A stretch of 64,000 bases of DNA from Chondrosia reniformis (GCA_947172415.1 OX359190.1:3224001-3288000); one strand, 5' to 3'; counted from the stretch's first letter, positions 11,616 to 23,260 are shown. The notes: generated from the sequence alone by a model not told the origin. Numbers and translations: made by a program.

Positions 11616-12059
11616 GAACTTTTAGAGAACAAGTTTGTTAAATGTGAACATTTTATTCAAATTTATAGAAATTATGAAATTATTATTTGATTTATTTATT
11701 TTCGATTAAAAATTCAATTCCAAATGTTTATTTACAAACTCCATAATAATACCCAGTGTTTATTCACTAATAATGAATATCTTCATATGTGAAGTGTGTA
11801 ATTTGACTTTAATATTAAAACTAAAAATTAACATTGTACATGCAGTTAATTATTATAATATTGTATTGATGAATATGAATATAATATGAAATGTATATAT
11901 AAAAAGATAATTGATGCAAGTTTCAAAGAGTTCATACAATATTTACAAACACATCGTTCAATTAAAATGGACAAATAAATTTATAAACGTATTGACAATC
12001 AGTTAAATAACAGTAAATTTCATAGAAATAGTTAATGTCACACGACAATGTAGATATTT

Positions 12060-12800
12060 ATACAGTAGCTATGTGTTGGAAGTGTATATATAATCTAATA
12101 CATTGCCATTCCCGTGTAGGTATATATATATAGTCTTGTCAGAGGACAAGATTGGTGCTGTCGAACGTAAGGAATGATACATGAGTAGCAATAGACATAT
12201 CCTGAGGTAGTGAGGTGGTGGGGTTGCTATGGCAACTGTGGCACATAGGACACACATTTGCAGGAATAGACTCTGGACCTGTAAACATCAGAAAACATTA
12301 GTTTTAGATGGTTGCCTAGCAACCATTTAAGACAATCCTACCTGTGTGTCCCTGGACGTGGGAGGGTTTGGTAAGACAGTCACAGACTGTCACAGTCATG
12401 CGGTGCATCCCTCCTTTGCCATCCACCAGTCAAGGAACCTCGTCACATAGGCTGAACCCAACATTGCCACAGAGAGACACGTAAAGTAGAGAGCTCTATT
12501 AGTAACTAGAAAGAGTAGTTGGAGTTTCTAGTCTGTTATTTCAGCATTCTCTAAAGTACAGCTAAACATACTCCAGAAAGTGATGGGAAATATTCTATAT
12601 ATAGTAATTTATACATGACCTCAGTCAATTATAACTTATATTTTCCCTCCAATACACAAGCATATACAAGAATATACAAGAATATACAAGTGGTGTCTTA
12701 GCTGACGAGTGTCCCTTTACATGACACTCAATAACAGTACTACTAGTCCCAGCTCACCTGACACTTCCTCGTACCCTCTCCCTAGTGTGACCATTCAAAT
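12060..12800 (-). pseudogene. PEX12: PEX12 3' exons, copy B
   Basis: The RING exon (with [11 protein letters not shown] and YHSLRSTAP in the shifted frame) and the FLDWWM exon (about 12360-12480) are recognisable, as is the intron block before 12790. Bases are missing in the AGCAACCCC..ACC stretch, so the SGYVYCYSC zinc-binding part is out of frame. Upstream exons are replaced by satellite from about 12800. Confidence 0.75.
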
Positions 12801-13610
12801 TTAAAGTTCCATCAAAATTTCTATTACTCATTGGACATACTCTATAGGTGTCTGTGAATGCTGACACAAAGTCACAGTTTCATATCTTTAAATTCGATAG
12901 AGTTACAGCCTTCAATGTATATTAAATTCTTGTATACAAAGTTAATGAATGGTGAAAGATAGGGCAATTTTTTAGTTTCATTAAAATTGCATAACCTCAT
13001 TGGACACACTCTATAGAAGTCGTTAAATGCTGACACAAAGTCACAGCTTCATATTTTTCCATTTGATAGAGTTACAGCCGTCAATGTATATTTAATTCTT
13101 GTATACAAAGTTAATATATGGTGAAAGATAGAGCATTTTGTTTGTTTCATCAAAATTGCATACCTCATTGGACATACTCCATAGGTGTCTGTGAATGCTG
13201 ACACAAGGTATTAGCTTCATAACTTTCCGATTGATAGAGTTACAGCCTTCAATGTACATAAAATTCTAGTATATATAACGTATATACGTATGGTGAGAGA
13301 TAGGGCAAATTTTATGTTGCATCAAAATTTCAAAAACCCATTGGACATACTCCATAGGTGTCCGTGAATGCTGAAACAAAGTATTAGCTTCATATATTTA
13401 AAGTTGATAGAGTTACAGTCCTCAATGTACTTTAAATTCTGGTATACACAGTTAATGTATGGTGAGATATAGGGCAAATTTTAAGTTCCATCTAAATTTC
13501 AAAGACGCGTTGGATATACTCCATAGGTGTCTGTGAATGCTGACACAAAGTCACAGATTCATATCCTTCCATTTGATAGAGTTACAGAACTATAGTTAAT
13601 GTATTGTTAG
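12800..13610. repeat. Tandem satellite, ~170-bp period
   Basis: This is the second array of the family at 360-960. The attggacatactcc / attggacacactc phrase recurs at about 12830, 12999, 13170, 13340 and 13510. It directly abuts the truncated PEX12 copy B. Confidence 0.85.
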
Positions 13611-14467
13611 AGAAAATTCCATAATACCATATATGGCGACCGTTAGAAGTTGTATTTAAAGATAAAATTCGACACTATATCCGAAAATCTATATAGAAGA
13701 CTTTCTAAATTTTATTACACATTGAGAAATGCACTGTGTAGCACTTGATTGTTATTGAAGCACTATCTATCCAAATATAATATATGGATCTGGTTAAAGT
13801 GAAATTTCTCAATCAACAGCCAACGAAACTCCAAAGAAAAAAGTTGGGCCATACCGAACGCTACCATCCTCGACGCTCAGAGGCCAGGATTGGTGGTAAC
13901 GTTCAGCTTATCGAATCTGCCGAAGCAAATTACTGCCGAGTTGAGCATTGGGTGTCACTTGCATGAGAAGAACCAGTTCTTCTCGATATGGCCGACTCAT
14001 ATGAATCCTAAGATAACAGATGTCAATCCCACATTACGTGGAACCCCCCCCTCCCCCCCCAGAAATCCGGATTATTGGTGAGCATGTCTCTATGGCACCA
14101 ACCAATTAGGAGACAGCTTCAGAGTCTAAGCGCTACCAACCCTTATGGGAGCTGCAACCACCATGGAGATGTGTCCAGGTAGGCCTACAATATAAGGTTT
14201 TTCGCTTCTATTTATATGAAGTTTTGTCCAAAGAAAATGGTTGTGCTTGGGGCTTTTTTTATAAATTTCTCATTATTTCCAGATCAGTGAACTGTTCCAA
14301 GCAAGTTTAAAGACATAGGCAGTATTTGTAGTTCATCTGAAAACTGCGGAAAGCGGAAATAGTCCTGTAAGTGTCTTGATGGGCTGAGGAGAACAACTTT
14401 TCTGATCCCAATTATTTTTGAGAAATCGTCAATTTATTCCACTCTAATTCCAGACCAGTAAATCATT
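13611..14467. other. No gene recognised
   Basis: The stretch contains AT-rich sequence and a run of C residues at 14046-14060. Short open frames near 13784-14081 show no recognisable domain or codon pattern. It leads into the second copy of the 1-2852 duplication. Confidence 0.5.
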
Positions 14468-16280
14468 TCAAGCAATTTACACACATACACAGTATTTCCA
14501 ATACATTTCAAATCTGTGGCAAATGGATAAAGGCCTGTATGTGTCTTGGTGGAGGGAGGAGAGCGACTTTTCATGATACAGAAAACTGGAAATAGTGCGA
14601 GGTCCGATATTTATCGACTTGACGATATTAATGTTTATGATCGATATTTCAACTGACACGGCTGTATGAATTATACTCTCAGTCTAATTCCAAACTTAAT
14701 AAGTTTTAGCGTATATAAATGGATTCAAATTTCTATATATATGCTAAATAATGTTTTTAAGGAGGCTGTACGTAGTTCCAAAAATGTTTTTAATTATTCT
14801 TTCTATACGTAAATAGCTATGTATTGTGAGAGATAGGACAAATGTTAGTGTTTGATAGAATTACACCACTAAATGTACATTAAATTCTAGTGTACACAGT
14901 TAATATATTATGGTGAGAGATAAGGCAAATTTTAAGTTCCATCAAAATGCCAAAAACTCATTGAACATACATGTACTCTATATATAGGTGTTTGTGAATG
15001 CTGCATGACACAAAGTCACAGCTTCATATCTTTAAATTCAATAGAGTTATAGTCCTGAATGTACATTTAATTCTGGTATACAAAGTTAATGAATATACGT
15101 ATGGTGAGACTCATCCTCAGCTGAAGGGAATAATATTTACTTTTCTTAATCAAATAAGAGAAATTAAACAACAACTTTACAAACTACACAGAATAGGGAG
15201 TAGGGTGAGGACTAGGTTGCCATGGTAACAACTTAAACAGACTTCCTCTATGAAGTGAAGGATGTGGTACATCTTCACAAACCACTTCCACTGATGTGGT
15301 ACAGTCTCTCCACTGTCCTGCTGCTCACAAGATTGATGATTATAAAATGTATAAAATGTACCTTTTTAATTGTGCTGATGTAGCATTTCCATTGATGTAA
15401 GATGCCATAGATGTCATCTACATCAGTTCTTCAACTAGCTTCTCTCTATTATAATTAGTCTCATTGTCACTGTTTTCAGTTACAAACCCTTCAATCTATT
15501 TGGGTGAAAATATAATGAAGTGTGTGTGGTATTCAGGGAGTTACAATAAAACACAAAGACATGCAGTATCCCCCATGGGGTCATATATATGATCACCATT
15601 ATAACAGCCTAATAAACTTCTCCTGAATTCAAATTACAAAATTGAATCAGAATTGGTTCCCTCTATATATTCAACCATCCATCTCTTATCCAACCATCCA
15701 TCCCTCTATTCAACCATCCATCCCTCTCTCCAACCATCCATCCCTATATACAACCATCCATCCCTATATACAACCATCCATCCCTATATACAACCATCCA
15801 TCCCTATATACAACCATCCATCCCTATATACAACCATCCATCCCTATATACAACTATCCATCCCTATATACAACCATCCATCCCTATATACAACTGTCCA
15901 TCCCTCTATCCAACTGTATGTCTACTCTGTTTTCTGGTATAAATGTAGTTAATAAGCACCTGTCCCAGACACATTTTGCCCAAATGTGCACTTAAAACTA
16001 TTTAAATTGTCTTACCTGTTAGAACTTGCGTAGTAAAGACAAAGAAAGTCATCATTGTCTGCAGCTATGTGCCTTTGTGCCCAGAGTACACACATTTTCA
16101 GTTCTTTGTCACTTTGGCTGCAATACCTATTTTACCAGGACCTCCAGGAGCCATCTTGTTAGGATGTTAGCATTGATGCCTAGCTGTCGAAACAAATCTT
16201 CAGAAGTTGCTTCAGAAATCACACCTTTTTCAATGAATATGCGTAGCTCTGGACTTTGAGATTTACTTGGGCCATACTGG
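14468..16280. repeat. Segmental duplication, copy 2
   Basis: This is the partner of 1-2852. The order of satellite, PEX12-derived fragment (about 15100-15330), expanded minisatellite and unknown coding remnant is the same. The insertion point of the hAT-type element is unoccupied here (around 15330). Confidence 0.85.
15675..15915. repeat. 20-bp minisatellite, about 12 units
   Basis: Head-to-tail caaccatccatccctatata units with few variants. They create two overlapping open frames rich in repeated Ile-Pro-Ser/Tyr, which are a by-product of the repeat and are not annotated as genes. Confidence 0.95.
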
Positions 16281-16770
16281 ACTGATAGCACTTTGGACAT
16301 TTCCTTGTATAGAAAGGTTGCATCTGTACAGATCCACTGCTCTTTGTACTCACTCAGGTCAAAGTACCCAAGTTAGTTTCCTTTATCTGCCGTTCTTTAG
16401 ACTTTTGAGGATATTTAAGGGTCAAAAACGTTATATAGAATAATCCCAACAAAGTGGCCAAGCAATTCGAGTGCAGCAGCCCCACTGATTTTAAACCTAA
16501 TTACTTGTAAAATGTTGTTTTTCACAAATTCCCGATGTATACATCTTTTAGCTATGCTGCCGAATTGAATTGCTGACATTTTGGCATTTACTAAATGTAC
16601 TGTTTACTGCAACCACTAATACATAATCAAAATCTTGGATTTTAAAGTTTAAAAGGTCCTCCAGTTGACTGGTGGAAGATTGTAGAATGTAATGCTTCAG
16701 TGACACTCCACCAATGGGACCTTCTGTGTTGCCAGATGTGGAGTCCTCTTTCATATACATCACTGATCAG
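16090..16770 (-). pseudogene. Unidentified coding remnant, copy 2 (longer)
   Basis: The minus strand shows a chain of coding-like pieces: from 16763 a frame with LEDLLNFKIQDFDYVLVVAV, then after a frameshift near 16580 a piece with IAKRCIHREFVKNN and GAAALELLGHFVGIILYN. Then about 16359-16130 gives KEQWICTDATFLYKEMSKVL and PELRIFIEKGVISEATSEDL with the same ending as 2670-2852. The composition looks protein-coding, but the frame is broken at least twice. I cannot assign a family; a domesticated or dead transposon protein is one possibility. Confidence 0.4.
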
Positions 16771-17236
16771 TAGATAGATCCTTAATTTCCTCCTAAATGA
16801 ATGGATGGATGGATATATAGAGATACAGTGTACAAACTTCTGAAATATCATGCCTTTGCATGTCTGAAATATTTACATAAGATCTCCTCTCTAATAGTGC
16901 CATCACGAGACATAAAGTTAAATATGACTGCAGAGTAATTAAAAAGAACACAATTGTAATTTCTATATGTGTGAGTGGACATTTTATATAGGTGATAGTA
17001 CCCTGCAATGAAAGGGCTATTTAACATGAAATTTATTTCCTCATTTGCATATGTAGCACAGCATTGTGATATATAGTCAGACAATAGAGTGACATAATCA
17101 GTCAATTAGTAATTATAGTAATGGTAATATAAAATGACAATAGTCAGATCCACTATTAAGTTCAATTGTGTGAATATGTACTTGACCTCAAATTATACAG
17201 AGGTGTGTCTACCTCAGTGGAGGGGGGTGGGAGTAC

Positions 17237-17700
17237 TTGGATGACTTCAATGGATAAAATGGCTCCCTCCTTTCTGGCAAGTTATATTTTTAACAGTTGA
17301 GCATTCTGAGCAGATTTGAGAGCACGAGACAACTGTTCTAAATTGCATTCCAAATAAATCTCATTTCTCTCGTCTCTTCCCTCAATATGATAATCATCAA
17401 AGTACTTGTTCTACAGTGAGACAAACGACCAGAGAGTGTAAACCCATTTTATATACTATTCTATGCAATAGTAACACCCATTTTATATATTAGTCAATGC
17501 ATAGTTACATCAGTCATCACTACTCTAACATCACGACCACTCGTAGCTATATAGATGGGGACAGCGACCTACTTGCTGTATCTCGCTCCACAAACTGATT
17601 CCTCCCAGCACACCAGACTCCACTCCGATGAAACACACTTTCGTTAGAGACAGTTTGATACCGCAGTCCTTCTTCGCTTTGCTCAATGAAGTCACAACTC
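17237..17700 (-). pseudogene. HUS1: HUS1 fragment, copy C (two exons)
   Basis: The exon at 17573-17700 reads ...TSLSKAKKDCGIKLSLTKVC and ends ...GGISLWSEIQQ before a gtaggt donor. The exon from about 17395 to 17237 carries the EIYLECNLEQLSRALKSAQN-type segment. Both fit the N-terminal half of HUS1, a subunit of the 9-1-1 checkpoint clamp. The acceptor before the second exon appears damaged (ctttg instead of cttag in copy F), and no start or C-terminal exons are present. The intronic minisatellite that is ninefold in copy F is represented by one unit here (about 17200-17236). Confidence 0.75.
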
Positions 17701-17836
17701 CTGCAGCAACAGCAAACGATCTGCAAACTATATATATGAACCTGTATTACATATTTATCGACGTATAAATAAAGTGTTATAATAGTTACATGTATAATAT
17801 CTTTCCGTAACATGAAGCCGTACAACGTATATATAA

Positions 17837-18210
17837 AGTAAATAAAAAACATTTACAAAAATGATGTAAGAAGTAGAAATGGCAGTGTTCACTAATACAT
17901 CTGCAAAAAGTATCGAAACAAGACACTGATTATATGATAAGGCTAATCATACAGAAGTTGCATATATACTGAAATTTAAGTAACTTAACCATACACTTCT
18001 GTGTTTGGGCGCACTAACCTTAAGTAGGAATGGTGCGCCCAAACACAGAAGTGTATGGTTAAGTTACTTAAATTTCAGTATATATGCAACTTCTGTATGA
18101 TTAGCCTTATCATATAATCAGTGTCTTGTTTCGATACTTTTTGCAGATGTATTAGTGAACACTGCCATTTCTACTTCTTACATCATTTTTGTAAATGTTT
18201 TTTATTTACT
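17837..18210. repeat. Perfect inverted repeat, 178-bp arms, 18-bp spacer
   Basis: Read against each other by eye, the left arm (17837-18014) and right arm (18033-18210) are identical in inverted orientation with no mismatch. They are separated by taaccttaagtaggaatg. The arms contain cttctgtatgattagccttatca, a variant of the TRIM cassette upstream sequence, so host array DNA was captured or inverted. A transcript would form a long double-stranded hairpin. Confidence 0.95.
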
Positions 18211-18815
18211 TGTATTCCCCCCTTTTTCCTCTTAATATTACTTGTTTTAAATTGATTTGAAAGTTTTCTTGGCGAAGATCTCAAAATAACGTCTTAGACA
18301 AGAGAAATATGCCGAAAACCATGATCTCTTAATTAAAAAATGGCGTCCGAGAAGACCACAATTTTCGCTCTTCACAATTAACATGCTTATTGTAGAGCGC
18401 ATTCAGATTTAGGGCTGTCTATTCCCTAGTTTCGAAATATTTATGACGATTTATAACTAGTACGTGCCCGCACAAGTTCGCATATTAGCGCTAGTCTATT
18501 CAATAAAAGAAGAAGAAGAAGAAGAAGAAGAAGAAGAAGAAGAAGAAGAAGAAGAAGAAGAAAAAATGAATTTTGGAAGTGGGTCTATTCCTAGTTAGCC
18601 GCTTTTTGAACGCTATAGAGCGTGTAGAGCGTCGAAACATGTTTTGGCATTTAGGAAAGCGTGCATTAATCGCTGCAAATAACCGAATATAACCGAAAAT
18701 CGCTTCGTTGGCGATTTATTAGGTGTTGATTGCTAATACATTGGATAGGGCGGCCATTTTTTTTCCGGCCATTCCTACTTAGAGAGTACTACCGTACTCT
18801 CTGATAATCGGCTAA
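18211..18815 (-). mobile_element. Fold-back element body with (AAG)n and terminal palindrome
   Basis: Contains an (AAG)n run at about 18507-18561 and ends in the palindrome agagagtactaccgtactct (18781-18802 including the last ct) preceded by ggccattcctactt. The same palindrome, in the opposite orientation and followed by atgtagggatgg, begins the elements at 35027 and 35776, which also contain the complementary CTT/CAT-rich run and a large hairpin. I read this as a member of the same fold-back family in inverse orientation. It encodes no protein. Confidence 0.6.
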
Positions 18816-18883
18816 TAAAAACAATATAGAAGGGGCTGCGGCAGCCCCTAACAACAGACAGATAGAATACACAGCAACTAGGC

Positions 18884-19073
18884 GAGGTCCGACTCGCGAG
18901 AAATCTCATACACCGTCTCAGAAATCCAGCCCGAAATTCAGAAATCTATACGAAATCCAGAAATCCGATGGATTTCGAAATCTCGTACGTTTGCGTGTCA
19001 GACCCCTCGGTGAGGTCTGCAAATGACGGAGCTTCCAGCGGACCCACCACTTCAGTCCACTGATGAAAACTAG
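18884..19073 (+). pseudogene. Aborted TRIM start with 122-bp insertion in its 5' UTR
   Basis: A second copy of the TRIM 5' end lies 330 bp upstream of copy C: gaggtctgcaaATGACGGAGC encodes MTELPADPPLQST, then leaves homology and stops at 19071-19073. Its 5' UTR is interrupted at gaggtc: the hexamer occurs at 18884-18889 and again at 19012-19017 around 122 bp of unrelated sequence (cgactcgcgag ... gacccctcggt). This looks like an insertion with a 6-bp target duplication. If transcribed with copy C it would add an upstream short reading frame. Confidence 0.65.
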
Positions 19074-19352
19074 AATTAATGCTGGTTTTCACATACGTAT
19101 ATAGATGTCTTTCCTTGTTCAAGTTCTAACAGGTAGACAATTAGTAGCATATTAAGGCAAAAACATAACTCAAAATACTATTAAAAATCGATCTATATAA
19201 ACAATAAAGCTTAACTAAAATCGATCTATAGATTGCTACATAAACCATAAAGTACCAAAATAGTAACAACTGAACTGATTACTAAAATTAGACAAACAAC
19301 AGACAGATTAAATAAATATTTACCGAATACAGCAACTAGGCGAGGTCTGCAA

Positions 19353-21530
19353 ATGGCGGAGCTTCCAGCCCTTCAGTCCAGCGTGCTTGGTCTCTCTTGT
19401 GTCGGTTGCGGAGAGAAAGTAAAAGAGTTGAAATGTCTACCGTGTCTGCACTCGTTAGCTTTGTGCGAGAAGGTAGAATGTCGAGAGAAGATTCTCCATC
19501 GCAGCGTCTCCTGCAAGATTTGCGAGGAAGTGTTCTCCTTGTCTCTCAAGGATCTCTCTGACCATCCGTTCGCTCTGAGGAAGGCTTTGAGCAACCAGTA
19601 CCGGAAGGAAGGCGTCATCTGTCAAGTGGAACACGAAGAAGAGAGATCGGCCGTAAGTTTCTGCTCGACTTGCGATGCGTTCATTTGCCAGGAATGCGTC
19701 GATGAACACAAATCTCACAAGTTCCTTAAAAAACACGAATTAAAGCCTTTGCAAGGAGTGTTTGAGCAAGGCGGTAAGAAAGAGGATTTGTTCAAATGCT
19801 CGAAACACAAAGAGAATTGCAAACTTTACTGTCACACGTGTGAAGAAATGATTTGTCACATTTGTCGATCGATCGAACCTCACCATTCCCACAAAGTGTC
19901 GTACATTGACGATGAGCTGGGAGAGTCCAACAAGACCACTCTGACACAGTGCCTTTCATCCGTGAGGACTCAAAGGAAGGCAATCAGATCTGCTCTCCAA
20001 GAAGTGCAGGACAGCAAAGCTAGTCTCCAACAGCAGTCTGAGAATGCGTTAGGAGAGATTGCTGGAATGAAGGAGCATCTGTTTGCCATGGTGACAGCCC
20101 GCTGTGATGGTCTTGCTGCTGAAGTGAGGGAAGCAGAAGACAAGGGAAGAAGAGAACTTGAGAGACGTGAGAGAGAATTGAAGATCAGTCTGAAGAAGCT
20201 TGATGCATTCCATTGCCTGGCAGAAGAGATGAGTTTGAATGGAACAACAGAAGAGCAGTTATCAGTGACAAAGAAGATTGTCAGTCGCATGTCATCTCTC
20301 AGCAGCAGTATCTCAATGCCAAGAGCCTCCATCCAACCTTCTGTTGGTCTGAAGAGCTGGGATCGAGAAGAAGTGGAAAAGTACATCTCATCACTTGGAA
20401 GCATCCATCACAGTTCCCATCCACCAAACTGCACTATGGAAGGAGTGGTAGTGAAGGATAACGTCATTACCTGCAGAATTATACCTTGGATAAAGAAACC
20501 TCCTTTGCAATTTAAGGTGATGACAAGAGATGAAAGAGGTAATGAGTGTAGAGGAGGAGAGAAAATGTTGGCTGTCCTTCGTCCTGTGACAGCAGGTGTT
20601 CCTGTGTTTGGTAAAGTAGCAGACATGAGAGATGGTACATATGAGGTGCAGTTTGCAAGTGTTCCATCAGAGAAGTGCCATCTGAGTGTGACTGTTGGAG
20701 GACATGATGTAGCAGGCAGTCCAATAGAGGTGAAGGTAGTTGGTGGTAACGTATATACTGCAGTCAAGCAGGAGTTCAAGCATCCTTCACGTTCTCAGTA
20801 TTTGGGTGTTGCAGTAGGTCCGGATGGTTTGCTATACTGTTCAGATAGTAGAGGACAAGTGACTATCCTAAACAGACAAGGCCAAGTTATTAGAAGCTTC
20901 AAAGTCAAGAATGGTGGTTGGTTGTGTGGAATAGCACTAAGTAGAACAGGGAATGTGATAGTTAGTGCTACTAATGGATACATCAGTATCTACACAGCAG
21001 CTGGTGAATTTGTAAGGCAGTTTGGAGGAAAAGGTAAAGATCAAGGTCAACTTAGTGATCCATTTGGTGTCGCAGTTAACAAGGAGGGACATATATTTGT
21101 GACAGAGTGTGGAGGTCATCGTGTTTCTGTGTTTACAGAAGAAGGTACATTCCTGTACAGGTTTGGTCACGAGGGTAAAGCTGAAGGAGAGTTTATTTTC
21201 CCTCATTACATCCTTATAACACCTGATGATTTGGTGTATGTCACAGATGGTGATAATCATTGCATTCAAGTGTTTCAGCAGAATGGTCAGTTTATTAGGC
21301 AGTTTGGTAATGGCATTGTGAAGTATCCACAAGGTATAGCAGTCACAAGTGATGGACATATAGTGGTAGCTTCATATAGTGCTAATAAGCTCAGCATCTT
21401 CACACAAGATGGACAGTGTGTCCATGAAGTGACTGATATTGGGTTGAATGGTCCTTTTGGTGTAGCAGTTGATAGTGATGGACTCATTTACATAGCAGAT
21501 TGCAATAACAGTAGAGTAGTAATACTTTGA
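19353..21530 (+). CDS. TRIM-NHL protein, copy C, intact (725 aa)
   Basis: Single-exon TRIM-NHL protein, probably a cytoplasmic ubiquitin-ligase-type or adaptor protein. It has an unusual RING-like cysteine/histidine cluster at residues 16-57 (C16, C19, C28, C31, H33, C38, C43, C54, C57) and B-box 1 at about 90-122 (C90, H94, C104, C107, C112, C115). B-box 2 is at about 149-180 (C149, H152, C160, C163, C168, C171, H178, H180). A coiled coil (about 195-320), a filamin/ABP280-type Ig domain (about 360-465) and six NHL blades (about 475-725) follow. The ATG was chosen because copies A, D and F share it, preceded by the conserved gcgaggtctgcaa leader. The linker has the CRIIPWIKKPP variant, shared with F but not A, B or D. 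Differences from D cluster at two positions of each blade. The substrate or ligand is unknown. Confidence 0.93.
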   Translation: MAELPALQSSVLGLSCVGCGEKVKELKCLPCLHSLALCEKVECREKILHRSVSCKICEEVFSLSLKDLSDHPFALRKALSNQYRKEGVICQVEHEEERSAVSFCSTCDAFICQECVDEHKSHKFLKKHELKPLQGVFEQGGKKEDLFKCSKHKENCKLYCHTCEEMICHICRSIEPHHSHKVSYIDDELGESNKTTLTQCLSSVRTQRKAIRSALQEVQDSKASLQQQSENALGEIAGMKEHLFAMVTARCDGLAAEVREAEDKGRRELERRERELKISLKKLDAFHCLAEEMSLNGTTEEQLSVTKKIVSRMSSLSSSISMPRASIQPSVGLKSWDREEVEKYISSLGSIHHSSHPPNCTMEGVVVKDNVITCRIIPWIKKPPLQFKVMTRDERGNECRGGEKMLAVLRPVTAGVPVFGKVADMRDGTYEVQFASVPSEKCHLSVTVGGHDVAGSPIEVKVVGGNVYTAVKQEFKHPSRSQYLGVAVGPDGLLYCSDSRGQVTILNRQGQVIRSFKVKNGGWLCGIALSRTGNVIVSATNGYISIYTAAGEFVRQFGGKGKDQGQLSDPFGVAVNKEGHIFVTECGGHRVSVFTEEGTFLYRFGHEGKAEGEFIFPHYILITPDDLVYVTDGDNHCIQVFQQNGQFIRQFGNGIVKYPQGIAVTSDGHIVVASYSANKLSIFTQDGQCVHEVTDIGLNGPFGVAVDSDGLIYIADCNNSRVVIL

Positions 21531-21989
21531 CAACTTTTAGAGAACAACTTAAGTTTGTTAACTGTGAACATTTTACAAATTTAAATGATTTATTCAGTTT
21601 CAATGTAAAGTTCAAAATATGTTTATTTACAAATTATATTCAAGTATTTTCTTTATTTGGTAACTTTTCTTTGTTTGGTAACCAAAGAATTGACAATGAA
21701 TAAAATAACAGTAATAAAGTAAAATTTCATAGAAATAGTTGTCACATTTCAATGTAGATATAATAGAAATTTAAATAGTTGTGCAATGATTAATGATGAT
21801 GTTTCCATTTAAGTTTATTTACATTAGAAAGATACTTGATGCAAGCTCCTCGCCATTTCCTTATTTGGTAACCTAGAGCCAGTACAATATTTACAAACAA
21901 ATTAATAAAAGAATTAAAAGAAAATATTTGTCACTTGTCAATATAGATATTTATACAGTAGCTATGTGTTGGAAGTGTATAATCAAACA

Positions 21990-23090
21990 CATTACCATTC
22001 CAGTGTAGGTAGTCGTGTCAGAGGACAAGATTAGTACTGTCGAACGTGAGGAATGATACATGAGTAGCAATAGACATATCCTGAGGTAATGAGGGTGGTG
22101 GGGTTGCTATGGCAACTGTGGCACATAGGACAGACATTTGCAGGAAAGAGACTCTGGACCTGTAAACACCAGAATCAGTAGTTTTAGATGGTTGGGTTGC
22201 CTAGCAACCTTTAAGACAATCCTACCTGTGTATCCCTGAGTGGGGGAGGGTTTGGTAAGGCAGTCACAGCCTGTAGTGCAGTGCATCCCTCCTCTGCCAT
22301 CCACCAGTCAAGGAACCTCAGCACGTAGGCTGCACCCAACATGGCCACAAAGGGACACCTAAAGTAGAGAGCTCTACTAGTAACTAGAAAGAGCAGTTGG
22401 AGTTTCTAGTCTGTTATTTCAGCATTCTCAAAAGTACAGCTAAAGATACTACAGAAAGTGATGGGAAATATTCTATATATAGTAATTTATACGTGACCTC
22501 AGTTAATTATAACTTTTATTTCCCCTTCAATATACAAGAATATACAAGAATATACAAGTGGTGTCTCAGCTGGCGAGTGTCCCTTTACATGACACTCAAT
22601 AACAGTACTACTAGTTCCAGCTCACCTGACACTTCCTCCTACCCTCTCCCTAGTGTGACCATTCAGACACATTCCACTCATCCACAGCTCAAGGGAATAA
22701 TATTTACTTTTCTCAATCAAATAAGAGACAATAAACAACAACTTTACAACCTCCACAGAATGGAGAGTAGGTGAAGACTAGTTTGCCATGGTAACAACTT
22801 AAACTGACCTCCTCTATGAAATGAAGTATTGGGTATATCTTTACAAACCACTTCCACTGATGTGGTACAATCTCTCCACTGTCCTGCTGCTCACAAGACT
22901 GATGATAAATGTCCTCCCTTTTCATTTTGATATAAGGAAGTCCTACCTACTGATACAGACAATGTCGCAACATTTGAACTGTACAAGTTGGAAGTGTTTA
23001 TGTCCAACCACAAAGAGTAGAGAGAGCAGGCGGTTCCTCAGAGGTAGGCGTGTTTGGGGGAGTGGCTTCAATCTTTCTAGCTACAATTGG
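21990..23090 (-). pseudogene. PEX12: PEX12 exons 3-7, copy C
   Basis: Minus-strand order: truncated exon 3 with the ...RNRLLSLLFVV end (up to about 23085), exon 4 (about 22817-22950) with KMKREDIYHQSCEQQDSGEI and ...HQWKWFVKIYPILHFIE. Exon 5 (about 22628-22760) carries VVKLLFIVSYLIEKSKYYSL and exon 6 carries FLDWWM...PNPPP. The RING exon starts near 22160. The RING exon reads ...CYSCIIPHVRQY then a stop, where other copies have HQ (tactaa against caccaa), so the last zinc-binding residues are lost. Exons 1 and 2 are missing. The peptide order and splice sites identify the gene; the copy is not functional as read. Confidence 0.8.
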
Positions 23091-23260
23091 TATTATTAAA
23101 ATTTAGGTCAGCCTCATATTATTATAGAGTAAGGATTTCTTCTACCTACGTCGAAATTATCTTTGGAAAGGGTCATCTTTCGACTTTGGGAGCATCTAGA
23201 GACATAGTTTTTTTATTCTTCTTTCTGCCAGACGTTTCGACCCTGGGGGTCTTCTTCAGT
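23091..23260. other. Foreign junction sequence between PEX12 copy C and PSMD6 copy D
   Basis: About 170 bp have no counterpart in the other cassettes. The end reads ccagacgtttcgaccctggg / ggtcttcttcag, resembling the gtttcgac...ggtcttcatcag core of the inverted-repeat element at 37808. It may be a transposon scar at the breakpoint. Confidence 0.45.

Noticed and set aside
15642-15995. Two overlapping open frames rich in Ile-Pro-Ser/Tyr repeats
   Set aside because: They are products of the 20-bp CCATCC minisatellite; both frames are open only because the unit has no stop, and no start context or homology supports a protein.
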